Program-made: the position numbers and the translations under genes
Part shown: positions 41,056-48,714 of the stretch, one piece after another
Numbering within the stretch: the first letter of the stretch is position 1
How the letters are laid out: every line of letters starts with the position of its first letter
Assembly (NCBI GenBank): GCA_947584375.1
Contig: CANPWL010000003.1
Span: 1-64,000 of the forward strand
DNA from: an uncultured Clostridia bacterium
GTDB taxonomy: Bacteria; Bacillota; Clostridia; Oscillospirales; Ruminococcaceae
Reading direction: 5' to 3'
Length of the DNA stretch: 64,000 bases
The notes under the pieces: model-generated
What the model was told of the DNA's origin: nothing
The model's database searches: none
Seen by the model: the letters and a program-made list of their open reading frames with translations, nothing else

Positions 41056-42168
41056 AATAAGATAAGATTAAACTGTCCATGCTTGTTTGGACTTGAAAGT
41101 ATATTATCGTATGAAATAAAGAAAATAGGCGGAGAGAATTTAAAAGTAACTGACGGTAAGATCTCGTTTGACGGTGATTTTAATACATTGGCAAAGGCAA
41201 ACCTATGGATTTCAACAGCTGAACGAGTGTTGATTGAGATGGGTTCGTTTGAAGCTAAAAGCTTTGAAGAGCTTTTTCAGGGAGTAAAGCGTATTTCATT
41301 TGAAAATTTTATAGATAAAGATGATGCTTTTCCTGTAAAGGGGTTTTCTCTTAATTCAGCTTTGCATAGTGTTCCCGACTGTCAATCAATAATAAAAAAG
41401 GCGATAGTTGAACGTCTTAAAAGTGTTTACGGGATAAACTGGTTTGAAGAGAGCGGACCGGTACATCAGGTGCAGTTTTCAATTCATAAGGATGTTGTAA
41501 CGGTATTTCTTGATACGTCAGGAGCAGGTCTTCACAAAAGGGGTTATAGGAGAAATTCAAATGAAGCGCCTATAAAGGAAACCTTAGCTGCTGGAATCGT
41601 TGATTTAGCAAGAGTACGTTCAGACAGCATAGTTGCTGATCCTATGTGCGGCTCAGGAACTTTTTTGATAGAATCCGCATATAAGGCGCTGAATATAGCT
41701 CCTGGTCTTAGAAGAAATTTTGCAGCACAAAGCTGGAGTCAAATTCCTAAAACGGTGTGGAATGATGCAAGGGCAGAAGCACTTGATTCCATTGACAGAC
41801 AAGGTGAGTTTAAGGCATTTGGATATGATATTGATGATTTTGCCGTAGATTTAACTCAGTCAAACGCCAGAAAAGCAGGGGTTGGTTCTAAAATGATAAT
41901 AAAGCAGTCTGATATATCAAGATTTAAACAGCTTGATAACTCAATAACCTTTTGCAATCCTCCTTACGGGGAAAGAATGCTTGAAATAAAAGACGCAGAA
42001 AAGCTTTACATAAAGCTCGGAGAGAGATTAAGCCCGTGCAGAGAGCGTACTTGTTATATTATTTCTCCTCATGAGGAATTTGAAAAATTCTTTGGTAAGA
42101 AAGCAGACAAACGCAGAAAGCTTTATAACGGAATGATAAAATGTCAGCTTTATATGTATTTTAAATAA
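41053..42168 (+). CDS. THUMP-domain class I SAM-dependent RNA methyltransferase (RlmL-like)
   Basis: MNKIRLNCPCLFGLESILSYEIKKIG; VADPMCGSGTFLIESA; TFCNPPYGERM. Confidence 0.93.
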   Translation: MNKIRLNCPCLFGLESILSYEIKKIGGENLKVTDGKISFDGDFNTLAKANLWISTAERVLIEMGSFEAKSFEELFQGVKRISFENFIDKDDAFPVKGFSLNSALHSVPDCQSIIKKAIVERLKSVYGINWFEESGPVHQVQFSIHKDVVTVFLDTSGAGLHKRGYRRNSNEAPIKETLAAGIVDLARVRSDSIVADPMCGSGTFLIESAYKALNIAPGLRRNFAAQSWSQIPKTVWNDARAEALDSIDRQGEFKAFGYDIDDFAVDLTQSNARKAGVGSKMIIKQSDISRFKQLDNSITFCNPPYGERMLEIKDAEKLYIKLGERLSPCRERTCYIISPHEEFEKFFGKKADKRRKLYNGMIKCQLYMYFK

Positions 42169-42210
42169 TGTTAAGCTATTTAAAATCAATATATTGTGAT
42201 CAATTTCTAT

Positions 42211-42243
42211 AAAAAAATCCCCCACTATTTGGGGGATTTTTTC
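42211..42243. terminator. Bidirectional terminator
   Basis: AAAAAAATCCCCCactatttGGGGGATTTTTT. Confidence 0.85.
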
Positions 42244-42319
42244 ACTTATATATAACCTTCCGTTTTGTAGGCTTTACATTATACCTACCCGCCAAAGGCA
42301 GAGATTTTTATTCAGCTCT

Positions 42320-44152
42320 CTATTGTTTAACAAAGTAAACATTGTACCAAATCAAAAATGTGAAAACAGTCCAGATTTTTCTTGAGTAATCATATTTTCC
42401 TAAACGGTGATCATCAAGAAGACTTACAAGTAAATCTGTGTCAAAATACTTTTTGGCTATGTCGCTGGTAAAGGCTTTTTTTACTATATCGTAGTATTCG
42501 TCCTCTTTAAGCCATACTCTTATTGGAACAGGAAAACCAAGCTTCTTTTTGTTTGCAGTTTGAGGAGGACAAGCTTTAAGTGCTGCGATCCTCATGGCAT
42601 ATTTTGTATTTTCCTTTGTGACCCTGTATTTCGTTGGGATTTTTTCTGCAAGGTTCATAACTTTTTTATCTAAGAACGGAACTCTAAGTTCAAGAGAATG
42701 TGCCATTGACATCTTATCGGCTTTAAGCAGAATATCTCCTGTCATCCAGAGGTTAAGGTCGAGATACTGCATTTGGGTAACATCATCCTTGTTTTTGTAT
42801 TTATCATAGAATGGCTTTGTGATCTCAACAGCATCTGGAGCGTCAGTCTTAATTTTCAGGATAGCTTTTCTTTCTTTTTCGCTGAAAATATATGCATTTC
42901 CGATAAACCTCTCCTGTAAATCCTTTGATCGACGGATAAGGAAGTTTACCCCTCTCTTTGCAGGAAGCTTAGAGGCAATAGCTCCTATACCTTTTCTTAT
43001 AGGCTTTGGAATCTTGTTGTAAAAATCCATATCATGCGGTTCTTTATATATATTGTAACCGCCGAAAATTTCATCTGCGCCTTCTCCGCTTAATACGACC
43101 TTTACCTTTTCAGAAGCTATTTGGCACACAAAGAACAAAGCAACAGCAGCAGGGTCAGCCAAAGGCTCATCCATATGATATTGTATCCTTTCAAGATTAT
43201 TCCAGTATTCTTCCGGCTTGATAACCTTTGAGGTATTAGCTTTTCCAATATATTTTGAAAATTCTTTTGCATATCCGATTTCGTTATATTTTTCATCTTC
43301 ACCGAATCCTACTGTAAATGTTTTGTCAACATTTGCAACAGCGGCTACGTAGCTTGAATCAACTCCGCTTGAAAGAAAGCTTCCTACTTCAACATCAGCA
43401 ATCTTATGAGCTTTTACTGAATCCTTAAAGGTATCGGAAATTTTATCGACCCAATCTTTAAGCTTTGGTCCCTCATTAGGAACAAAGTCTATATCCCAAT
43501 ATCTCTTTACATCAAGCTTACCGTTCCTGTATATAAAATAGTGTGCTGCCGGCAGCTTATACACATTCTTAAAGAAAGTTTCGGCAGTAGGGGAGTACTG
43601 AAAGGTAAGATAGTTTTCAAGCGCAGTTTCGTTAAGTACCTTTTTAAAAGACGGATGATCCAAAAAACCTTTTATTTCAGAACCCCACATGAATGTGTCG
43701 CCGAACATTCCGTAATACATAGGCTTAATTCCGAAAAAGTCTCTAGCACCGAAAATCTGTTTTTTATTTTTATCCCAAATAATAAAACTGAACATTCCTC
43801 TAAGTTTATTAAGTAAATCTGTACCCCACTCCTCATATCCGTGGATCAACACTTCAGAGTCAGTTTTAGAAGAAAATTCATAACCCTTATTACAAAGGTC
43901 TTGTCTCAAATCCTGATAATTGTAAATTTCCCCGTTGAATGTTAAAACAATAGATTTATCTTTATTATAAAGCGGCTGGTCGCCTTCTTTTGACAGGTCA
44001 ATGATGGAAAGTCTGCGAAATCCCATTGCGACATTTTCATCAATGTATTTTCCCTCCGAATCCGGTCCGCGGTGTTTAATTCTATCCATCATTTTATCAA
44101 TAACAGAAGAAGCATCATTAATCTTATTTGTAAAACCAACAAATCCACACAT
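42320..44152 (-). CDS. asnB: Glutamine-hydrolysing asparagine synthetase
   Basis: MCGFVGF N-terminal Cys nucleophile; RHRGPDSEG; SSGVDSSYVAA; LSGEGADEIFGGY. Confidence 0.96.
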   Translation of the reverse strand: MCGFVGFTNKINDASSVIDKMMDRIKHRGPDSEGKYIDENVAMGFRRLSIIDLSKEGDQPLYNKDKSIVLTFNGEIYNYQDLRQDLCNKGYEFSSKTDSEVLIHGYEEWGTDLLNKLRGMFSFIIWDKNKKQIFGARDFFGIKPMYYGMFGDTFMWGSEIKGFLDHPSFKKVLNETALENYLTFQYSPTAETFFKNVYKLPAAHYFIYRNGKLDVKRYWDIDFVPNEGPKLKDWVDKISDTFKDSVKAHKIADVEVGSFLSSGVDSSYVAAVANVDKTFTVGFGEDEKYNEIGYAKEFSKYIGKANTSKVIKPEEYWNNLERIQYHMDEPLADPAAVALFFVCQIASEKVKVVLSGEGADEIFGGYNIYKEPHDMDFYNKIPKPIRKGIGAIASKLPAKRGVNFLIRRSKDLQERFIGNAYIFSEKERKAILKIKTDAPDAVEITKPFYDKYKNKDDVTQMQYLDLNLWMTGDILLKADKMSMAHSLELRVPFLDKKVMNLAEKIPTKYRVTKENTKYAMRIAALKACPPQTANKKKLGFPVPIRVWLKEDEYYDIVKKAFTSDIAKKYFDTDLLVSLLDDHRLGKYDYSRKIWTVFTFLIWYNVYFVKQ

Positions 44153-44464
44153 ACAAAAAAGCCTCATTTCGTTTTGCAATTGCGATATAACGCATAATTA
44201 TTGTAAGAGCAATGCTATAATGCTCAAGGCATAAGTCCAAAATAATTATATAAAGATTATATCATACTTATGCTTTGTAATCAAGTAAAAAAGATATACG
44301 TTAAATAATAGAAAATATATTAACGGCAAAGATAAAGAATTATTATATATTATAAACCTATTGAAAAATAAAAAAAAAGAATATATAATAATTACATAAA
44401 ACGTATAAATTTAAGCGGCAGATCACTATAACGCAAACTGAATAGAATTTTAAAGGAGATTATT

Positions 44465-44614
44465 ATGAATAGAAACATTCAAGTTACACATAATGAAAAG
44501 AAGAGAAAACTAAAATTAAGGTATAAAGTTTTGGCAATAATAATTATAGCAATACTTGTAATTTCATTTATAATATACATGCTTCAGACATCGGTTAATG
44601 ACATCATAAAGTGA
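44465..44614 (+). CDS. Single-TM small protein, 49 aa (not in ORF track)
   Basis: SD aaaggag; MNRNIQVTHNEKKRKLKLRYKVLAIIIIAILVISFIIYMLQTSVNDIIK*. Confidence 0.55.
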   Translation: MNRNIQVTHNEKKRKLKLRYKVLAIIIIAILVISFIIYMLQTSVNDIIK

Positions 44615-44669
44615 TGAAATAACATTTATAAAGTAAATAATTTTTTTATAAAAAACAACACTTTTCGAC

Positions 44670-44702
44670 ATACCCTGATTAGCGAAATCAGGGTAATTTT
44701 TT
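44670..44702 (+). terminator. Terminator
   Basis: TACCCTGATTagcgAAATCAGGGTAATTTTTT. Confidence 0.8.
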
Positions 44703-44991
44703 ACTGATTTTTCTTGTTTTTTTAGTTAACGAAATAACAATTAATTAGAAAATATATTTCAGAAAAAAATGAAGATTTAATAAATTAGAAATAAATTAGA
44801 ATGGAAAACAGGGATTTTAAAATAGTGAATAGTAAATTTACTTTACAAAATTCAAAAATAACAAATGTGTAAAGGTAAAAACCAGTTTTGGTATAAAAAG
44901 TAAAAAATATTTGTGAAAATAAATAACTATAAGGCTCAAAAACTGTGCAATTTGCACAAAAAATGAGTAGTTTTTTTTACGCAGTAAGGGC

Positions 44992-45020
44992 TTGACTTTT
45001 CAAAAATAATACTATATACT
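44992..45020 (+). promoter_or_regulatory. Strong sigma-A promoter of candidate ncRNA
   Basis: TTGACT 44992-44997, 17-bp spacer, TATACT 45015-45020. Confidence 0.7.
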
Positions 45021-45026
45021 TGTGAT

Positions 45027-45560
45027 AGTGAAGGACATGGCACAAGATATTGTGTATAACCTCACAAACCCCATAGAATTGGGCTTTGACTACATCGGAT
45101 ATGGGGAAATTTTATATAAAATAAAGAAAAAAACAGGACGACAAAACGTAAATTTGCCCATAAAAATTAGCTGATTTTGGTTGTTTCTTGACTGTTTTCA
45201 GCATTTTGCTGAATTCAATTTGGAAATTATAAAACAGATATTAATTCTTTTTGGGTAAGCTCAGACAAAGTTTGAATAGCCTTTATGCTTTCAAAAGTTG
45301 TCTGAAAGTCTTAGCTTAAATGATGCATGTTGAAGTTGTGGTTGGCTTTTACAATGCATCTTTAAGATACTTATTTGAAGAAAAATTATTTCGGGTTATT
45401 TTTCTTCAAAGCTTAGTTCCGGGTAGAAACTTTGGAGAGGGTTTCAATCGGTTCATTTTCAGTTAAGGTCGGGCTTATTTATGATTTGTACTGTTATAAG
45501 GAGAGGATTAGTAAAGCCCGATTTCTTAACTGGATGAAATTCTTTGGAGGCAATTTATTA
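45027..45560 (+). ncRNA. Candidate large structured RNA (ROOL/GOLLD/OLE size class; family unassigned)
   Basis: Non-coding, many nested helices: 45069-45075/45100-45106; 45197-45203/45207-45213; 45256-45268/45298-45318; 45322-45328/45354-45360; 45374-45386/45398-45410; 45452-45476/45514-45538. Confidence 0.65.
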
Positions 45561-45596
45561 CTTTTATTTATGTCTTTTTGAAGGAGGTCATTGGTT

Positions 45597-45728
45597 ATGG
45601 CTAAATTGTTAAATATGTTATCTGAAAGATTGCATATTGCTACTCAAGAACTTCTTGATATGTTTGCAATAAATGTTGATGCAAATGATTCTCAAACTGC
45701 GTCTGATATTAATGATACTGATGATTAA
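45597..45728 (+). CDS. 43-aa peptide downstream of the structured RNA
   Basis: SD gaaggagg 9-10 nt upstream of ATG; MAKLLNMLSERLHIATQELLDMFAINVDANDSQTASDINDTDD*. Confidence 0.6.
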   Translation: MAKLLNMLSERLHIATQELLDMFAINVDANDSQTASDINDTDD

Positions 45729-45812
45729 TTTGATGTATATTAATATATAAAGTATCTTAATCATAATTGGAATCAGCTTATAAGTTTTACATAACACATA
45801 ACACACGAATTT

Positions 45813-45837
45813 AAGGCAGGATATATCCTGTCTTTTA
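45813..45837 (+). terminator. Terminator of the ncRNA/peptide transcript
   Basis: GGCAGGATATATCCTGTCTTTT. Confidence 0.65.
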
Positions 45838-46022
45838 TTCGTTTATGGAACTGACTAAGCGGACATTTTTAAATTTATACAATTAACATAATGTGTATAC
45901 AAATGAGTTTAAGAATATGCAGCACCGGCAAATATAAAAGCGAATTGTTACATGATTTCTGATATATATTCTAAAAAATAAGAGTCAGCAGAAATTTCAA
46001 ATCGTATAATATCGTATAATAA

Positions 46023-46053
46023 AAAAGCACCGCCTCAAAATAGGGCGGTGCTA
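46023..46053 (-). terminator. Terminator (minus-strand T-run)
   Basis: GCACCGCC...GGGCGGTGC with A-run at the left. Confidence 0.75.
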
Positions 46054-46108
46054 TGCTATTGGAAAGAGGTATCAAAAAAGATGTATCACTAACGCGAGAT
46101 ATAAAAAA

Positions 46109-46137
46109 TTCACGTTCCACAAAATGTGAAACGTGAA
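46109..46137 (-). terminator. Terminator immediately after tRNA-Tyr
   Basis: TTCACGTTcCACAaaaTGTGaAACGTGAA with minus-strand T-run. Confidence 0.75.
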
Positions 46138-46158
46138 CAGGATCCGGCGGCTCGCCGG

Positions 46159-46243
46159 TGGTGGAAGAGGGTGGATTCGAACCACCGAAGCGTAAAGCAA
46201 CAGATTTACAGTCTGCCCCCTTTGGCCACTCGGGAACTCTTCC
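46159..46243 (-). tRNA. tRNA-Tyr (GTA), CCA encoded
   Basis: Acceptor GGAAGAG/CTCTTCC-A-CCA, anticodon loop ctGTAaa, long variable arm. Confidence 0.93.
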
Positions 46244-46263
46244 GTATTAAATTAAGCATAAAA

Positions 46264-46339
46264 TGGAGCTGGTGGACGGACTCGAACCCCCGACCTGCTG
46301 ATTACAAATCAGCTGCTCTACCAACTGAGCTACACCAGC
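46264..46339 (-). tRNA. tRNA-Thr (TGT), CCA encoded
   Basis: Acceptor GCTGGTG, D-loop TAGCTCAGTTGGTAGAG, anticodon loop tTGTaa. Confidence 0.93.
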
Positions 46340-46502
46340 TTAAACAATGCAAAAATAATTATATCACAGTTTAGTCAAGTTGTCAAGATGTTTAAACCTC
46401 TTTTTTTACTATTAGCAATTAATTAATAAAAGTTGGAATTTGCGAAATAAAAGTCTTGCATTAAACAAAAACTAAAAGCTAACAGCTAGCGACAACAGCC
46501 AC

Positions 46503-46579
46503 TGGTCGGGATGACAGGACTTGAACCTGCGGCATCTTGGTCCCAAACCAAGCACTCTACCAAACTGAGTTACATCCCG
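46503..46579 (-). tRNA. tRNA-Pro (TGG), CCA encoded
   Basis: Acceptor CGGGATG, anticodon loop tTGGga, T-loop GGTTCAAGTCC. Confidence 0.93.
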
Positions 46580-46928
46580 ATTATTTAAAGCCAAACAATG
46601 TTAAATCTAACATATCATTTGACAGCTATATAATTATAAAGTATAAAATACGCTTTGTCAAGACCTTTTTAGAAAAATTTAAGGAATTTATGCGTACTGA
46701 ATTGCAATATCAGATAGGACAGTCTAAAAAAGTTCAGAAGTTGAGTTATAATTGAAGATTTTTTAATAATGATAATTAATCCGATACTCAATGACGGCAA
46801 TAGTTATTAAAGATATAGTCAAAACTGTTAATTTTATATTATATTTTAAATTATAGAAAAACACTGATCTTAATTGCTTTTTAAGTATAAATGTGATAAA
46901 ATTAGTGTTAGATGGTGAGGTGGATTGA

Positions 46929-47468
46929 TTGTCATTTAAGGCGCTTAGGCATTTTATCACAATAACAAAGCACCGTCATAAGGTTATAAGAAACTGTGCA
47001 AGAGCAGGTATTCTTTGGCAAGGGCTTTTTCATGACTTATCAAAGTATTCTCCTACTGAATTTTTATCAGGTATTAAGTTCTATCAGGGAGATAAAAGCC
47101 CAAACGAGGGTGAACGTGAAGCTTTTGGCTATTCAAAAGCGTGGATGCATCATAAGGGAAGAAATAAACATCATTTTGAATACTGGACAGATTACAGCAA
47201 AACTGAAAGACGTGTAATGCCTGTTAAAATGCCGATGAAATACGTTATTGAAATGTTTTGCGATAGGGTGGCGGCAAGTAAGGTTTATCAGGGAAAGAAT
47301 TATAATGATAACCATCCATTGGAATACTTTTTAAAAGGAAAGCCCAGACGAATGATAAACCCTGATACTTCAGACCTTTTAGAATTTCTTTTAGTTATGC
47401 TCTCTCAAAAGGGGGAGGACGAAACATTCAGATATATTAAAAGCTTGGATAAAAATTCGGATTACTGA
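46929..47468 (+). CDS. DUF5662 family protein
   Basis: Conserved His/Asp-rich HRHKVIRNC..GLFHDLSKYSPTEF..AWMHHKGRNKHHFEYW. Confidence 0.85.
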   Translation: MSFKALRHFITITKHRHKVIRNCARAGILWQGLFHDLSKYSPTEFLSGIKFYQGDKSPNEGEREAFGYSKAWMHHKGRNKHHFEYWTDYSKTERRVMPVKMPMKYVIEMFCDRVAASKVYQGKNYNDNHPLEYFLKGKPRRMINPDTSDLLEFLLVMLSQKGEDETFRYIKSLDKNSDY

Positions 47469-47531
47469 TATCATGGTTAAACGCTGAAGCTATCTTGGTT
47501 ATTGCTTTTGATTTTTTTACTTGTATGCAGC

Positions 47532-48491
47532 TTATCGTTGCTTGTATTTTGATGTAATACCCAGATATTCTTCAAGGCATTTGCCTGATTTAGTTACCTT
47601 TTTTGCCAGACTTTTACCTAGATATCTGATATGCCACGATTCATATTTGTATCCTGTAATTTTCTCTTTTGACTTTTGATATCTTATTATAAATCCATAC
47701 TTTGTACAGTTTTTTGCAAGCCATTTTGCCTCTTTTGTGTTATCAAACGAACTGCTCGGGTCGTTAATGTCAAACGCAAGCCCTGTCTGGTGTTCTGAAT
47801 GTCCGGCACGTGCGGAATATGTATCTGCCTTTTCTTTTCCATCTCTTGCTTTATAACTGTTGTATAAGTATTTTTGATAAGAGTATGATCTATAACCCGA
47901 CGCGATAAAAAGATTTAGTCCGTCCTTATATGCGGCAGACTGCATCTTTTTAAACGCTTTGTAGGCTTTGCTGTTTGTTCCCGGATTATAGGTCTTTGGC
48001 AGCTTATATGTTTTATTTGCAATTAAAATTCCATTTATGTAAGTCACTCCGTGTACCTTTGATTTTCGTTTGTACACGGTCTTTTTTATTGTGTTTGAAT
48101 AAATATGATTGATGCCTTTCCCGAATTTTGTAACTGACTTTATTCTGTAATAGTATGTTTTTCGTTCACCCTTATAATCCTTGTCGGAGAAGCTTAGAGT
48201 GTCTGATGTTACCTCAGCGATTTTTTTATATTTTCCGTTTTTCTTATTTGAACGGTATATTTTATATTCGTCTGCGTTTTCAACCTTTGTCCACGATAAC
48301 TTTAGACCGGTTTTTGTAAGTTTTGCTGTAAGCAGAGGTTTTGTTAAAGATGTTTCAGAAGTTTCTGCGGAAACTTCACCGCAATTTGCTGTAAAAAGAT
48401 CATTGCTAAAGGAAGTAGTACCTGACATTAAAATTATTGCCCCCAGAGTAAAAATTGTGACAATTAGAGTCTTTATTTTAATATGTCTCAT
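47532..48491 (-). CDS. Secreted D-Ala-D-Ala carboxypeptidase (M15/VanY) with N-terminal fibronectin III-like domain
   Basis: FIASGYRSYSYQKYLYNSY...ARAGHSEHQTGLAFDI...ESWHIRYLG; Fn3-like LKLSWTKVENADEYKIYRS. Confidence 0.92.
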   Translation of the reverse strand: MRHIKIKTLIVTIFTLGAIILMSGTTSFSNDLFTANCGEVSAETSETSLTKPLLTAKLTKTGLKLSWTKVENADEYKIYRSNKKNGKYKKIAEVTSDTLSFSDKDYKGERKTYYYRIKSVTKFGKGINHIYSNTIKKTVYKRKSKVHGVTYINGILIANKTYKLPKTYNPGTNSKAYKAFKKMQSAAYKDGLNLFIASGYRSYSYQKYLYNSYKARDGKEKADTYSARAGHSEHQTGLAFDINDPSSSFDNTKEAKWLAKNCTKYGFIIRYQKSKEKITGYKYESWHIRYLGKSLAKKVTKSGKCLEEYLGITSKYKQR

Positions 48492-48543
48492 TTTATCACT
48501 TCCTACATATATATTCAAAAATCTTCAGTTTAGAAGCAAGAAA

Positions 48544-48601
48544 CAAGAGGCAAGACATATCCTTACTGCAATGTTTTGATAATAACATCTTGCCTCTTGC
48601 C
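48544..48601. repeat. Long imperfect inverted repeat downstream of leuA
   Basis: caagaggcaaga ... tcttgcctcttg, 12-bp stem; shares acaagaggcaag with 5943-5955. Confidence 0.5.
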
Positions 48602-48630
48602 TCTAAAATATCTTACCTCTAAGTACTAGT

Positions 48631-48701
48631 CTGCCGTTTATCAAAGTTAAACATTAATCAAATTATCCAAAGGCAGAGTGGATGCAACGTCACCGTTGCC
48701 C
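48631..48701 (-). repeat. Dispersed hairpin element, copy 3 (just downstream of leuA stop)
   Basis: Reverse complement GGGCAACGGTGACGTTGCATCCA-ctct-GCCTTTGGATAATTTG-N21-ACGGCAG. Confidence 0.65.
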
Positions 48702-48714
48702 GGCTCGGCAGTTG

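Noticed and set aside
44934-44981. Hairpin CTCA-TGTGCA-att-TGCACA-TGAG with T-run as part of the large RNA
   Set aside because: It lies upstream of the -35 box of the ncRNA promoter; more likely an insulating terminator.
45618-45806. 62-aa minus-strand ORF over the structured-RNA companion peptide
   Set aside because: Lys/Ile-rich antisense translation of AT-rich DNA; the plus-strand ORF has the SD.
46126-46374. 82-aa plus-strand ORF (...WWTDSNPRPADYKSAALPTELHQL...)
   Set aside because: It is antisense to tRNA-Tyr and tRNA-Thr; this peptide type is a well-known artefact of translating tRNA genes.
46537-46755. 72-aa plus-strand ORF
   Set aside because: Begins antisense inside tRNA-Pro, with no SD or recognisable domain.
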